A DNA stretch of 64,000 nucleotides from Lentisphaera araneosa HTCC2155 (lineage in GTDB: Bacteria; Verrucomicrobiota; Lentisphaeria; Lentisphaerales; Lentisphaeraceae): positions 1 through 64,000 of the forward strand of contig NZ_ABCK01000010.1 in assembly GCF_000170755.1 (NCBI RefSeq), written 5' to 3'. The position numbers were made by a program, and so were the translations under genes. A model generated the notes under the pieces. It had not been told where the DNA came from and did not search any database. It saw only the letters and a list, made by a program, of their open reading frames with translations. Shown here piece by piece: positions 1 through 10,420 of the stretch (position 1 is its first letter; each line of letters begins with the position of its first letter).

Positions 1-2
1 AT

Positions 3-2636
3 ATGCGTCTATTTCTTTTTAGTCTAATACTTATCACGTGCTCGCTTTGGTCTCAATCGACACAAGTTGAGCCTTACGACGTATCCGTAAGTGTTTTTTA
101 CCGACCCAACCAACCAGAACTCCCCACGACTAAACGTTTGATCGATTTAATGCAAGAAGACAAGACCATCAGTATCCAGCAATGGGGTGGAATTGAGTTG
201 CCTGGTGGCGGCGCCAAAGCTAGTTTGATGATGTCCATCGCCGGTGACACGGCACCCGATCTTGGCGAAGCTTGGTTCCACGTCATCGGTTCCGAAGTAC
301 GCAATGGCTTTCTTTACCCACTCAATGAATGGATTGGTGAAGATGAAGATGGCAACGGAATAATTGATGATCACGAAGCTAAATGGGATGGCTGGAAAGA
401 TGTCCCCACACTCTGGCGTAAAGTTGCTATGCATGATGGCAAGATCTACGGTATTCCTCAAGCTACAAAAAGTACCATGGGGGTCATCTTCAGAACTGAC
501 CTAGTTAAAGCGGCTGGTTTAAACCCCAATAACCCACCTGAAACCTGGGAAGAATTCCGTCATTGGTGCGATGCCCTAACTCAGAAAGATAAAACGGGTT
601 TGATCACTCAACGTGGCATTGGCTTACAACCCTATGGTTTCACCTTCCTCCCATGGATCCAAAGTGCTGGTGGTTCACCAATTGTACAGTACAAAACCAG
701 CCCCACAAGCGGCGAAAAAATTGCTTTTCCAGCTGATGCAATAAGTTTCAAAAGCCCCAGTGGAGAAGATTTATCTAATGTCCCCTCTGAATGGCAAGCT
801 AACTTTGACTCTCCAGAAGCTGCGCAAGCCGCAAAACTCTATCACGATCTCATCTGGCAAAAATGGATTAAGCACCCGGAGACGGGCAAAAGCATTTATT
901 TAACGAAGGAGGATATTGCCAAAGGTGCCGTTAAAATTGATGGCAAAGAGATTTCATTTACTCAAGCAGAGCTCTATACAGGCACAGCCATTGGCCAAAC
1001 AGGTCAACGCGGTGAGAGCGCCTTCGATTATTTAGCTAATGGTCGTACTGCTATGGTCACTTGGTTCGCCGATGACCTCAACAGCATGGGACAAAAAGTT
1101 AATATAAGTCCAGATCTCCTTTCTTGGTTTCCTTTCCCAAAAGGCCCCGGCCCTAAAGCAACGCAAGCTGTCCAAATCCAGAATCACTATATCGTCATGT
1201 ATGAAGGTGTAGCTAGAAGATCCAAAGCTGAAAGAGATAAAATCTGGGAAGTGGCTACCGCACTAAGCGATAAAGAAGTGCGTGATAATGCCGTCAAACA
1301 AAAAGTCCTTTCCGGCATGGCCCGTTTTGCCAAGCCCAGCGATCTAAAGCGCCTCGGTTATGATGAGTATTTGGCGGAGATTCCCCAAGCGATTAAAGAT
1401 AATTTCAAAAAAATGGATAGTGGGAAAATTGCCGCTGCGACAGAGCCTTACATGGGTTTCTGGAATACCGTTGATGGCGCTCTAAATCGCGAAGTCCTAA
1501 GTTTAATCATTTCTCAAACAGGTGAAAATTTTGATTACGACACAGCATTAAAAGCAGTTAATACCAAAGCCAACGGCGGCATGATGTTTGCCATGACAGA
1601 CGAAAAACTTGACCAATATCGACCCAATGCCCGCATTATTTTCGGAATTATAGTCCTTATTATGGTCTTATTGGTGGTCAAAATCGTCAAAAACAATCTC
1701 AAGAATAACGATTCTAAACTTACTAAGAAAGAAGGCGCACGCAATGTCTATAATAAATATCTCGCTTGGGGCATGGTACTGCCAGCATTACTCCTTATAG
1801 CTCTTTGGTCTTATTATCCACTCTTTAAGGGTATGGTTATGGCTTTCCAAGACTATAAAATCACTGGTGATTCACCATTTGTTGGATTGGACAACTTTAT
1901 TGCTCTCTTTTTAGACAAGAGCTTTTGGGCTTCCATTGGTCGAACTTTTTACTTTGTGGGGCTCAATATGATTTTTGCTTTCACCGCTCCTATTCTTCTA
2001 GCTGTTATGCTGACTGATATCCCTAAATACAAGATTTTTTATCGTACCCTATTCTTCTTACCACAGATGTCTTCGGGCCTAGTCATTGCTCTTCTCTGGA
2101 AGTTAATGTACGAACCCACTCCCCAGGGTTTCTTTAACCAAATCATCACTTTTATGAACCACATCCCCTTTGTCAACATCGATCATCAACAATGGTTACA
2201 AGACCCCCAATTAGCTATGCTTTGTGTGGTTATACCAACGGTATGGGCCTCTATGGGTATGGCTTCTCTGATCTACTTGGCGGCATTAGGCTCGATTCCA
2301 AGAGATATGTATGAGGCAGCGGACATTGACGGGGCATCAATTTTTCAAAAATTTAAGAAAATCACCCTACCGAGCATTCTCCCATTAATCATCATCAACT
2401 TTGTAGGAGCCTTCATCGGTACTTTCCAAAACATGGGCAATATCTTCCTCATGACTTTCGGGGGGCCAGGTGAGTCCACCACAGTTGTGGGCCTCAAGAT
2501 TTGGATAGAAGCTTACAATAACCTACGCTTCAGTATGGCCACCGCCATGGCTTGGGTGCTGGGTTCACTCTTGATCGGATTTACTTACTTCCAGATCAAA
2601 TTCCTCGGTAAAATCGAATACAAAAAAGCTAAATAG
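3..2636 (+). CDS. ABC sugar importer: solute-binding protein fused to MalF-type permease
   Basis: Predicted sugar-uptake subunit that joins a family-1 extracellular solute-binding protein to a MalF-type membrane permease in one 877-residue chain. Residues 1-18 look like a signal sequence, about 25-535 are the binding lobe, about 545-562 are a membrane helix followed by a lysine-rich linker, and about 590-877 are the permease. The ATPase-docking loop (EAADIDGASIFQKF) lies near residue 770. An EF-hand-like loop, DEDGNGIIDDHE, sits at 114-125. These two parts are normally separate proteins. The ATG at base 3 is the first visible; the upstream sequence is outside the window, so a longer protein is possible. 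The next gene starts 11 bases downstream. No ABC ATPase gene is in the window, so a shared ATPase encoded elsewhere is inferred. Confidence 0.88.
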   Translation: MRLFLFSLILITCSLWSQSTQVEPYDVSVSVFYRPNQPELPTTKRLIDLMQEDKTISIQQWGGIELPGGGAKASLMMSIAGDTAPDLGEAWFHVIGSEVRNGFLYPLNEWIGEDEDGNGIIDDHEAKWDGWKDVPTLWRKVAMHDGKIYGIPQATKSTMGVIFRTDLVKAAGLNPNNPPETWEEFRHWCDALTQKDKTGLITQRGIGLQPYGFTFLPWIQSAGGSPIVQYKTSPTSGEKIAFPADAISFKSPSGEDLSNVPSEWQANFDSPEAAQAAKLYHDLIWQKWIKHPETGKSIYLTKEDIAKGAVKIDGKEISFTQAELYTGTAIGQTGQRGESAFDYLANGRTAMVTWFADDLNSMGQKVNISPDLLSWFPFPKGPGPKATQAVQIQNHYIVMYEGVARRSKAERDKIWEVATALSDKEVRDNAVKQKVLSGMARFAKPSDLKRLGYDEYLAEIPQAIKDNFKKMDSGKIAAATEPYMGFWNTVDGALNREVLSLIISQTGENFDYDTALKAVNTKANGGMMFAMTDEKLDQYRPNARIIFGIIVLIMVLLVVKIVKNNLKNNDSKLTKKEGARNVYNKYLAWGMVLPALLLIALWSYYPLFKGMVMAFQDYKITGDSPFVGLDNFIALFLDKSFWASIGRTFYFVGLNMIFAFTAPILLAVMLTDIPKYKIFYRTLFFLPQMSSGLVIALLWKLMYEPTPQGFFNQIITFMNHIPFVNIDHQQWLQDPQLAMLCVVIPTVWASMGMASLIYLAALGSIPRDMYEAADIDGASIFQKFKKITLPSILPLIIINFVGAFIGTFQNMGNIFLMTFGGPGESTTVVGLKIWIEAYNNLRFSMATAMAWVLGSLLIGFTYFQIKFLGKIEYKKAK

Positions 2637-2647
2637 GAGGAACTGAT

Positions 2648-4825
2648 ATGTCACATTTACCAACCGTAGGTCGCAAGCACTGGAAAAGCCGTTTCTATCT
2701 CTTCTCGCTATACATTTTATTGTCTTTTATGGCGATAACCATGGTCGTCCCCTTCCTCATTACTGTTGGAGGCAGCGCCACTAATGACTTCGATTACCAA
2801 CGCTTCAGTCCTGTGCCGCGTTTTCTTTACTCACAAGAAGATCGTTATGTTAAGGAGCTGACTAAGTACTTTAATAACTACCGAGGCTGGGACCGTCAGT
2901 TCCGAGCTTATTACACTGAGGCTCCAGCTCATTGGTCTTCTTGGATGAAAATTGGCGAAAACACCGAACTCTCGGATGAGTTCGCACTCAAATACCTCAA
3001 GGTCTTTAGATCAGATCGTGAACGCCAAGAATTCATCGCACAAGATTACTCTGAGTTCATGGACACTTATCCCATGATGGATACACAAGTTAGTCTTGAG
3101 CAAATTGAGGCTATCGAATTCCTTCGTCAGTACTACACTGATCAATACCTGCAGCAACACCCTGAGGCAAAAAATCTTTCCAACAGTGATCTAAGAGCTG
3201 CCTCGCTAAAACTTCTTTCAGATACTTGGCAAACGCCCTACGCCACTTATTACGCAATCAAGTTTCGCTCTGAAAGTAAATACCCTATGGAGTTCCAATC
3301 CTGGTACCCACCAGCTATGGACCCCAAATACGCTGATTATCTTAAGATCAAGGATGCTTACCGCAAGCAAATGTTTGTTCCAGGTTTAGAAGATCAATGG
3401 CTCGAATACGCTCAGTCAAAAGGTTTAGCTGCCAAGTTCCCCATTGCGCAAGATGCCGATCAAAAAACTCTCGACACTTGGCAACAATTTAAGGCTCAAC
3501 AAGCACCTGCTTCCATGGTTATCCCCTTTGCACTTAGAGCAGAATGGTACCGCTTCCTCAGTGAAAATGAAATAGCACAAAACATTGCGGGAATTGCTCT
3601 ATCGCAAAAATTCACTATTGCCGAATACAATCAACTAGCGGGTACAAACTATACTCAGCTCAACACCACTCCTTTTCCTATCCCACAAGATTTTGGACCA
3701 AAAATGCAGGAGCTATGGAAGTATTTTGTAAAAAACAAATACCCCCTACGCCTCAGCTCTTTCGAAGTAACTGCAGAGACACAAAAACTCTACACTCAAT
3801 TCATTGAGAAAGAGATAAAAGTCATTCGCATTGCCAATGAACTCATCGGTACCAACCATGATTCTTGGGATCAATTCCAGGTTACGGGTTCTGCACCCGA
3901 AGGCTTTAGCAAAGAGGAACAAAATGCTCGTTCCATTTGGATGAATTTCATTAAGTCTTTGGAGCTCAAGTACCACCAAAAAACGTCCTCGGAAATTGCC
4001 TACCAAAAATTCCTAACAGAAAAATACGGCAATGTGGAAAAAGTCAATCAAACTTACGGCTGGGAACTCGCCCGTATTGAAGAGGCCTTTCCTCCCCTTG
4101 CCACGGCCTACACATCAACTTTCCTCAAAAACGAAGGCGCCATGACCAAAACTCCAGTGCTCAAGAATTACCGCATGATTTTTGATTTCTTAATCCTCAA
4201 TGGCAAGGCCCTTGGCGTCACCTTTATCTTGGTATTACTCACCATCATCGCGACTCTAACGATTAATCCAATTTGTGCTTATTCACTCAGTCGCTTTAAC
4301 CTTCCCGGTCAAAGTAAAGTCATCCTCTTCATGCTCGCCACAATGGCCTTCCCTGCCATGGTTTCGGCCATTCCAGCCTACCTTTTAATGCGCGACTTAG
4401 GCATGCTCAATACCTTTACTACCTTAGTTCTCCCTGGTGCCGCCAATGGCATGGCGATATTTATCCTCAAGGGCTTCTTTGACTCCTTACCCCAAGAACT
4501 CTATGAGGCTGCCACTATTGATGGTGCCAGTGAAATGCAAATCTTTAAAATGGTTGCCATGCCCATGGTTAAGCCTATCCTAGCCATTAACTGTGTGAGT
4601 GCTTTCATTGGAGCCTATAATGGCTGGGAATGGGCTCTCATTATCTGTCAGGACCAAGATATGTGGACCCTCGCAGTTTGGATGTACCAAGCCTCACAAT
4701 GGTGGAAGGAATCCCCTTGGATTGTTAGCGCTGGATTTGTGGTTATTTCCATTCCGACCATGATCGTCTTCCTCTCAACGCAAAAAATCATCCTGAAGGG
4801 AATTGTTGTCCCTTCAATGAAATAG
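2648..4825 (+). CDS. ABC sugar importer permease, MalG-type, with large extracytoplasmic insert
   Basis: Second permease of the importer. It is 725 residues long against roughly 280 for ordinary MalG-type proteins. The first membrane helix is at about 16-40. A hydrophilic stretch of roughly 470 residues (about 42-512), rich in Tyr, Gln and Glu, follows. The remaining helices and the EAA loop ([15 protein letters not shown], near 619) occupy the C-terminal third. The insert should face the periplasm, where it could contact the fused binding protein; I recognise no named domain in it. An AGGAGG ribosome site precedes the ATG. The stop is four bases before the GH95 gene, so the three genes form an operon and the imported sugar is probably a product of that enzyme. 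Confidence 0.87.
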   Translation: MSHLPTVGRKHWKSRFYLFSLYILLSFMAITMVVPFLITVGGSATNDFDYQRFSPVPRFLYSQEDRYVKELTKYFNNYRGWDRQFRAYYTEAPAHWSSWMKIGENTELSDEFALKYLKVFRSDRERQEFIAQDYSEFMDTYPMMDTQVSLEQIEAIEFLRQYYTDQYLQQHPEAKNLSNSDLRAASLKLLSDTWQTPYATYYAIKFRSESKYPMEFQSWYPPAMDPKYADYLKIKDAYRKQMFVPGLEDQWLEYAQSKGLAAKFPIAQDADQKTLDTWQQFKAQQAPASMVIPFALRAEWYRFLSENEIAQNIAGIALSQKFTIAEYNQLAGTNYTQLNTTPFPIPQDFGPKMQELWKYFVKNKYPLRLSSFEVTAETQKLYTQFIEKEIKVIRIANELIGTNHDSWDQFQVTGSAPEGFSKEEQNARSIWMNFIKSLELKYHQKTSSEIAYQKFLTEKYGNVEKVNQTYGWELARIEEAFPPLATAYTSTFLKNEGAMTKTPVLKNYRMIFDFLILNGKALGVTFILVLLTIIATLTINPICAYSLSRFNLPGQSKVILFMLATMAFPAMVSAIPAYLLMRDLGMLNTFTTLVLPGAANGMAIFILKGFFDSLPQELYEAATIDGASEMQIFKMVAMPMVKPILAINCVSAFIGAYNGWEWALIICQDQDMWTLAVWMYQASQWWKESPWIVSAGFVVISIPTMIVFLSTQKIILKGIVVPSMK

Positions 4826-4829
4826 ATCC

Positions 4830-7127
4830 ATGCAAACACAAACTATTTTCCACCATCAGCCCGCCGGGGCTGATTGGAATCGTGCCTTTCCTGCTGGTAA
4901 CGGACGACTTGGCGCCATGGTCTTTGGCGATATCGACGAAGAGCGTATCGCCCTTAATGACGACACCCTCTACAACGGTGGTCAACGCGATCGCTTTAAC
5001 CCCGATTGCCTACCAAACTTAGACTGCATTCGCCAACTCATTTTTGACGGCAAGCTCAGCGAGGCCGAAGCCCTTACCCAAGAAGCCGTGACGGGTCTTC
5101 CCCCCATCATGCGCAACTACGAGCCCCTAGCTGATTTGCTGATCTCGCAAAAGTATTCTAAAGAAGCCTACAAACAGGTCGATCCCAATAATTTTGACCC
5201 CATGGATTTGGCCTACGGAAAAATTTATCAGGCGGCTTTTAGCGATTACCGCAAAAGTTTAGACCTAGAGAATTCCATTATCACTACCGAGTTTGAAGTA
5301 GCGGGAATCAAGTATAAACGCGAGCTCATCAGTTCATTTCCAGACGACCTCATTTACCTACGTTTAAGTGCTTCCGAAAAAAAATCCATCAATGTTAAAC
5401 TGCGTATTGAGCGCGGCGATGCCGCCATGTACTCAACTCGTCATTACGACAAAGTGAGTAGCCCAGTGGAAAATAGCTTATTCATCGAAGGCAGAACAGG
5501 TTCCAATGAAGGTATAGATTTTGTCGCTGGCCTACGTACACAAGTGCAAGGTGGCAGCTGTGAAAAAATTGGTGAGAGCCTAATTATCAAAGATGCCGAC
5601 GAAGTAGTGATTGCTATCTGTGGTCACACCTCAGTGCGACAAAATTCACCCATGACTTCACTCAAAAAGAGCCTAGAGAAAAACTTTGATTGGCAAGAAG
5701 TATATCTTCGTCACAGAGAGGATTACCAAAAGCTCTACAAGCGCGTAAAACTTGAAATTGCTCATCAAGATGATGAAAACCTCCCCACCGATGAACGTTT
5801 GCGCAAAGCGCAAAATAATCAAAGTGATGTAGTTCTGGATCAGCTCTACTTTAACTTTGGTCGCTACCTGCTTATTTCTTGTTCACGGCCGGGAAGTATG
5901 ACCGCTAATTTACAGGGCATTTGGAACGATAGCTTCTCTCCAAGCTGGGGCAGCAAATACACTATCAATATCAATATTCAGATGAATTACTGGCCCGCTG
6001 AAGTTTGCAATTTAAGCGAATGTCATGAACCACTTTTTGATATGCTAGAAAAACTCCATATCAATGGTCAGGAAACAGCCAAAAAAATGTACAATTGCCG
6101 TGGCTTTGTTTGTCACCACAATACTGATAATACTTACGATACCTACCCTACTGATCGCAATGTTACCGCCTCTTACTGGCCCATGGGTGGTGCTTGGTTA
6201 GCGCTGCATTTGTGGGAGCACTATAAATTCACCCAAGATCGTGATTTTTTAAGTAAATATTATCAAATAATTCACGATGCCGCCCTCTTCTTTGTGGACT
6301 TCCTTTGTGAGAATCCTAAGGGGCAATTAGTAACGTCCCCTTCAGTTTCACCGGAAAACACCTACTTGCTCCCCAATGGGGAATACGGCACCATCTGTGC
6401 TGGCCCCACTATGGACAACAGCATTATTCGTGAAATTATTCTCGCCACTCAAGAAGCTTCGAGGCTTCTCAATAAAACCTTAGACCAAGACTACGACGGC
6501 ATCCTCGCCAAACTTCCTCCTCTAGAAATTGGCAAACATGGACAAATCATGGAATGGAGTGAGGACTGGGACGAAATCGAACAAGGTCATCGTCACATCT
6601 CGCAACTCTTTGCTCTCCACCCAGGTAATGAAATCGATGTAGACAAAAACCCTGACTTTGCGCAAGCCGCAAAAATCACCCTAGATCGTCGCCTCGCCGA
6701 TGGCGGTGGCCACACGGGCTGGAGTCGCGCTTGGATCATCAATTTCTTCGCTCGTTTGCGCAATCCGCAAAAGGCCTATAAAAACTTCCACGCCCTGCAA
6801 AGTCATTCCACCTTACCCAATCTCTTTGACGACCACCCACCCTTCCAAATTGATGGCAACTTTGGTGGCACCGCTGCGGTAGCAGAAATGCTCCTGCAAT
6901 CCCACCAAGGACGCATTGACCTACTTCCATGCCTACCAAAGCAATGGGCCACAGGCCGAGTCTCTGGTCTAAGAGCTCGTGGTTCAGTTCAAGTCGATAT
7001 AGAATGGCAAAATGAAAAAGTAACTAGCTTCCAGCTCCTCTCAGATTTTGATCAAGAAGTCACTGTGACTTTCAATAGTCAAAAACAAGTTATTAAACTG
7101 CAAGCCAAAGAGCCTTATCAGTATTAA
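4830..7127 (+). CDS. GH95 alpha-L-fucosidase / alpha-L-galactosidase-type glycoside hydrolase
   Basis: Inverting exo-glycosidase of family GH95, expected to release terminal alpha-linked L-fucose (some members L-galactose). The whole 765-residue protein fits the family. The N-terminal motif [14 protein letters not shown] is followed by the catalytic (alpha/alpha)6 barrel. Visible landmarks are the NxN pair N380/N382 in [10 protein letters not shown]509 in PSVSPEN (candidate general acid) and D675 in FQIDGNFGG (family knowledge: activates the Asn base). No signal peptide is seen, so it probably acts in the cytoplasm on imported oligosaccharides, which fits its place directly behind the transporter genes. 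There is no clear ribosome site and only a four-base gap, suggesting translational coupling to the permease. Fucose versus galactose preference cannot be read here. Confidence 0.92.
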   Translation: MQTQTIFHHQPAGADWNRAFPAGNGRLGAMVFGDIDEERIALNDDTLYNGGQRDRFNPDCLPNLDCIRQLIFDGKLSEAEALTQEAVTGLPPIMRNYEPLADLLISQKYSKEAYKQVDPNNFDPMDLAYGKIYQAAFSDYRKSLDLENSIITTEFEVAGIKYKRELISSFPDDLIYLRLSASEKKSINVKLRIERGDAAMYSTRHYDKVSSPVENSLFIEGRTGSNEGIDFVAGLRTQVQGGSCEKIGESLIIKDADEVVIAICGHTSVRQNSPMTSLKKSLEKNFDWQEVYLRHREDYQKLYKRVKLEIAHQDDENLPTDERLRKAQNNQSDVVLDQLYFNFGRYLLISCSRPGSMTANLQGIWNDSFSPSWGSKYTININIQMNYWPAEVCNLSECHEPLFDMLEKLHINGQETAKKMYNCRGFVCHHNTDNTYDTYPTDRNVTASYWPMGGAWLALHLWEHYKFTQDRDFLSKYYQIIHDAALFFVDFLCENPKGQLVTSPSVSPENTYLLPNGEYGTICAGPTMDNSIIREIILATQEASRLLNKTLDQDYDGILAKLPPLEIGKHGQIMEWSEDWDEIEQGHRHISQLFALHPGNEIDVDKNPDFAQAAKITLDRRLADGGGHTGWSRAWIINFFARLRNPQKAYKNFHALQSHSTLPNLFDDHPPFQIDGNFGGTAAVAEMLLQSHQGRIDLLPCLPKQWATGRVSGLRARGSVQVDIEWQNEKVTSFQLLSDFDQEVTVTFNSQKQVIKLQAKEPYQY

Positions 7128-7151
7128 ATTATCAATCTCTTTCAGCGTGAT

Positions 7152-8096
7152 CTAAGAAAACAAAATCTGGGAGTTTTTTTTCAAAACTTCTAAGTAGACT
7201 TTCTTCATATCATCTGACATAAAAGACTTATTGATCAGCTTGTAACTATGAGCTATTGTTGAATTTAAATCTTCATAAGCTTGATCAATAAGTCTTGTTT
7301 GAAGCTTCATCCTCTCAGCCATCAGTTTAAAGTCATTTGATTTTAAGTTGTTCTTTTTGCCATTGATAGTTAAGGCACTCTGCTCAATATCTTTAAACTC
7401 TTTATCATAAAACCTATAGACTGCGGTCGTATTTAATAAATCATAGGCTGGCGATAGCTGAATCACGCCTTTTTTAGTAGTGATAATAGAATAATTCTTG
7501 AGGTGCATGTCTTCATTTCCAAAGACAAAATTAAACAGAAGTAATCTAAAAATCTTAAGCATCTCGACTTTAGGAAAACTGCAATAAGTCTCAATCAAAG
7601 TCATCAGTTTTTCTACGCTATAATTATACTTCTTTTTTCGATTCAGTTCTGCTAATTGAGAAAAGTCTTCTACATGCAATTTTTTATTCCTAGCAATGCG
7701 ATCAAAACGCTTGATGAAATAGGACAAGGAACCATCCGAACACCTAACTAAACCATTGAGTGGAGTTTCTATGCCATAATGATCTGCCATGTGCATCGTA
7801 AACGCTTCATTTTCAGGAAACTGAACCCACTCAGGATTTTGAGGTTTTACGATAAAAGTTCCGTATTTTTCTACTAAATCAAAACATTCATTTTTCAAAT
7901 TAAGCCGCACGCTATATTTCGGCTGTACCCCTTGAATAGAAATTTTATCTACTTGATTTCTACTGATAATAATCTGCTGTTCTTGTGTATAGTTTAAGGT
8001 ATTCAATGAACGAAGTTTAGGATTTAACTTCCTTAGAACTTTAGCTGTGTAGTCTGCTTGAGAAACATCTTCCATTGAGATTAAACAGGTCTTCAT
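7152..8096 (-). CDS. hipT: HipT-type serine/threonine kinase toxin (HipBST system)
   Basis: Kinase toxin of a three-component HipBST module: 314 residues and lacking the N-subdomain-1 found in full-length HipA. The Gly-rich loop reads KISIQGVQPK with Ser53 and Gln55 where E. coli HipT has two serines, so only one of the two autophosphorylation positions is present. Catalytic features are GNEDMHLKN (D196, N201) and SPAYD (D219). Known HipT targets tryptophanyl-tRNA synthetase in E. coli; the target here is unknown. Its ATG overlaps the stop of hipS by four bases (ATGA), so the two are translationally coupled. It converges with the GH95 gene 24 bases away. Confidence 0.88.
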   Translation of the reverse strand: MKTCLISMEDVSQADYTAKVLRKLNPKLRSLNTLNYTQEQQIIISRNQVDKISIQGVQPKYSVRLNLKNECFDLVEKYGTFIVKPQNPEWVQFPENEAFTMHMADHYGIETPLNGLVRCSDGSLSYFIKRFDRIARNKKLHVEDFSQLAELNRKKKYNYSVEKLMTLIETYCSFPKVEMLKIFRLLLFNFVFGNEDMHLKNYSIITTKKGVIQLSPAYDLLNTTAVYRFYDKEFKDIEQSALTINGKKNNLKSNDFKLMAERMKLQTRLIDQAYEDLNSTIAHSYKLINKSFMSDDMKKVYLEVLKKNSQILFS

Positions 8097-8404
8097 TCTA
8101 CCAATTCCCTAACTGAAATGGCTCCTACAAAATCATCCCCAATAGCAATAAGTTGGGACATGTAATCATCTTCATCAATCTTCATACTTTTTAATAGGTA
8201 CTGCAATTGTAAACCTTCCGGTAATAAACCATCAAAGAATGCAGGGAAATGATCAAACTCATAGATTAATGATGAAGCTGGTAGAGCCCTTGAAATAGGG
8301 TCTCCATTGTAGGCATCTAAATATTCTAAAGAATAATGATTTTGATCATATTCAATAAGTACTGCAGCTACCTCACCATGTAAGGAGACCTCAACTTTCC
8401 TCAT
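8093..8404 (-). CDS. hipS: HipS-like antitoxin (HipA N-subdomain 1 as a separate protein)
   Basis: A 103-residue protein equal to the N-terminal subdomain of HipA (couple_hipA family), with the typical FFDGLLPEG and GDDFVGAISV motifs. In HipBST systems this separate subunit, not HipB, neutralises the kinase; assignment as antitoxin is by that precedent. The gene overlaps hipB by 14 bases upstream and hipT by four bases downstream, in the order hipB-hipS-hipT as described in enterobacteria. An alternative reading, a frameshifted full-length HipA, is unlikely because the ATGA junction is clean and HipT keeps its own N-terminal extension. Confidence 0.85.
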   Translation of the reverse strand: MRKVEVSLHGEVAAVLIEYDQNHYSLEYLDAYNGDPISRALPASSLIYEFDHFPAFFDGLLPEGLQLQYLLKSMKIDEDDYMSQLIAIGDDFVGAISVRELVE

Positions 8405-8612
8405 CTAAATCACCTTTAACTGAGCTCACTAATTTTATTTGTATATTCAGTATATCTATTACCTTAAGTAAGTTATCAAATCGAACTGACTCTTTCCCCT
8501 TTTCTATATCAAAAATAGTCGTTTTCCCTACTCCAGATAGATTTGCTAGGTCTATCTGACTTAGGCCCGCTAACTTTCGATGTTCTTTGATTATTTTCGA
8601 TATCTCTTTCAT
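8391..8612 (-). CDS. hipB: HipB-like HTH repressor of the HipBST operon
   Basis: Small Xre-type helix-turn-helix protein (73 residues from the chosen start) with the core LAGLSQIDLANLSGVGKTTIFDIEKG. It should bind operators upstream and repress the operon, perhaps in complex with HipS and HipT. I chose the ATG at 8612, which has AAGGATGG about eight bases upstream; an in-frame ATG at 8621 and a GTG at 8630 are also open. The GTG would place the start inside the nearest operator-like repeat. The C-terminus runs 14 bases into hipS. Confidence 0.83.
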   Translation of the reverse strand: MKEISKIIKEHRKLAGLSQIDLANLSGVGKTTIFDIEKGKESVRFDNLLKVIDILNIQIKLVSSVKGDLDEES

Positions 8613-8625
8613 AAAATCCATCCTT

Positions 8626-8788
8626 ATCACTGTTATAGCAGTAAAATATTACTGACATAGATTACAGTCAAGTTAATATATATAAAAATATGAAATAATT
8701 ACTGCTACAGCAGTAATAAAATCCCTTAAGAGCTTAAGGAGAGAAGAATAAGTCCTTCTCAAACTTAAATTACCACCTAAGCAGTAAT
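8626..8788. promoter_or_regulatory. Three 20-bp operator-like palindromes upstream of hipBST
   Basis: Three related sites occur at 8626-8645, 8698-8717 and 8769-8788. The central one, ATTACTGCTACAGCAGTAAT, has two perfect 9-bp arms around a 2-bp spacer. The gene-proximal copy keeps most positions and the distal copy keeps the right arm AGCAGTAAT with a degenerate left arm. Start-to-start spacing is 72 and 71 bp, close to seven helical turns, so all three would face the same side of DNA. They are probably HipB binding sites; the proximal one lies just upstream of the hipB start. Confidence 0.65.
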
Positions 8789-9034
8789 TTTATGTAAAAA
8801 AATCACCCATATATCAAATATCTACTATAATTTGGTTAACACGACAATCATGTACGGTTAATTAAAAGGTTTATTTTTAAATATAAAAATTATATATATA
8901 AAGTTAAATATATCAATTTATCCTTTATATAAAATAACTTATTATAACTAGAAAATACTGAAGAAAGAATTCTTGCGAACAATACAAAATACCTATCACA
9001 CGATCTCAGAGTTTAGAAAAGTCACTCACAAGTA
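8789..9034. other. AT-rich intergenic stretch without a recognised gene
   Basis: This is the rest of the roughly 400-base gap between hipB and the GH1 gene. It is very AT-rich with TA runs (around 8876-8950). I see no open frame with a ribosome site, no RNA gene and no convincing terminator hairpin for the GH1 gene, which ends at 9035 on the minus strand and reads toward this stretch. Confidence 0.5.
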
Positions 9035-10420
9035 TTATACTTTCTCCACCACCCCATTCTGGGCGATGATGTCTGAATAAACATTAGCCGATAACTTAGG
9101 CGTCCTCTCTTGCGTTTCGTAATCTACATGACACATACCAAAGCGCTGGCCATAGCCGTGGGCCCACTCAAAATTATCCATCAAAGACCAGGCAAAATAT
9201 CCCCGTAAATCCACCCCCTCTTCTATCGCCTGACCAGATGCTTTTATATAGGATTTATAAAAATCTGCGCGCATAGTATCATTTAATGCAATTTCTTTAT
9301 TGGGCTCATCACAAGCACAGCCATTTTCAGTTATATAAATAATAGGATTACCATAACGTTCTTTTATCCAATGAAGCAAACGTCGACAACCATCAGGTAC
9401 GATATTCCACCCCATATGAGTTTGCTGCCAGCTGGGGTCAACTGATAAATGGACATTTTGGTCATCAATCATACCTCCATTACCAGCTAAATTAAGCTCT
9501 TCCAATTGACTTGCATTGGGTTCAGAAGCTAACATGGAACTGTAGTGATTAAGACCAAAAAAGTCGCTAGAACCCACCAGTTCTTTTTTCTCATCTTCAG
9601 TAAAATTCGGTAAACGATCACCTAAGACTTCCCTCATAACTTGGGGGTAATCACCCTTCCAAACAGGATCGGCAAACCAGGCTAAAAAGAATTCTAAACT
9701 GCGTTGTGCCGCCTCTCGATCTTGCGCTGAGTCCGTCAATGGATAACGGTAATCACAGTTATTCGTGATGCCAATGACTCCACCTTGATCTTGAAACTCT
9801 GTTTTATAAACTTTAACGGCTCTTGCGTGGGAAAGTAATAAGTTGTGCGCCGCAAGGTAAGGTTCAACTTTAGAGACGCGACCGGGGGCATGCTCGCCTA
9901 AACCATAACCCAAGACAGCTGAACACCAGGGTTCATTAAGGGTAATCCAATGCTTGACCCGATCACCAAAATTCTCGAAGCAAATTCTAGCATATTTCTC
10001 AAAATAACTAACTATATCTTTATTGAGCCAGCCATCGTGCTCTACCTGTAATGCTAGGGGTAGATCCCAGTGATACAGTGTTACCCATGGCTCGATATCA
10101 TGTTCTAATAGGCAATCAATGAGTTTGTTATAAAAGGCTATACCCCGGGGGTTAACCTCACCTTTACCATCAGCTTGAATACGTGGCCATGCAATAGAAA
10201 ATCTATACGCTTTTAAGCCTAAAGACTTCATCAATTTTACATCTGCTTCAAAACGATGATAATGATCACAAGCCACATCGCCTGTTTCATTATTGGCAAT
10301 CTTTCCAGGGGTGTAACACATCATATCCCATATAGACATCCCACGACCTGCTTCTTTAACCGCACCCTCTATTTGGTAGCTAGCAGTAGCTGAGCCCCAT
10401 ACAAAATCTTTTGGAAACAT
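9035..10420 (-). CDS. GH1 beta-glucosidase-type glycoside hydrolase
   Basis: Retaining family-1 glycosidase of 461 residues, normal for the family, with the N-terminal signature FVWGSATASYQIEGA. The acid/base Glu is E163 in TLNEPW and the nucleophile is E365 in ITENG. There is no signal peptide, so it should hydrolyse imported beta-linked disaccharides (glucosides, galactosides or fucosides; specificity not readable). The start at 10420 (ATG) is preferred over a TTG at 10426 because AGAGG lies seven bases upstream. It is transcribed away from the GH52 gene, with which it shares an intergenic promoter region. Confidence 0.93.
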   Translation of the reverse strand: MFPKDFVWGSATASYQIEGAVKEAGRGMSIWDMMCYTPGKIANNETGDVACDHYHRFEADVKLMKSLGLKAYRFSIAWPRIQADGKGEVNPRGIAFYNKLIDCLLEHDIEPWVTLYHWDLPLALQVEHDGWLNKDIVSYFEKYARICFENFGDRVKHWITLNEPWCSAVLGYGLGEHAPGRVSKVEPYLAAHNLLLSHARAVKVYKTEFQDQGGVIGITNNCDYRYPLTDSAQDREAAQRSLEFFLAWFADPVWKGDYPQVMREVLGDRLPNFTEDEKKELVGSSDFFGLNHYSSMLASEPNASQLEELNLAGNGGMIDDQNVHLSVDPSWQQTHMGWNIVPDGCRRLLHWIKERYGNPIIYITENGCACDEPNKEIALNDTMRADFYKSYIKASGQAIEEGVDLRGYFAWSLMDNFEWAHGYGQRFGMCHVDYETQERTPKLSANVYSDIIAQNGVVEKV

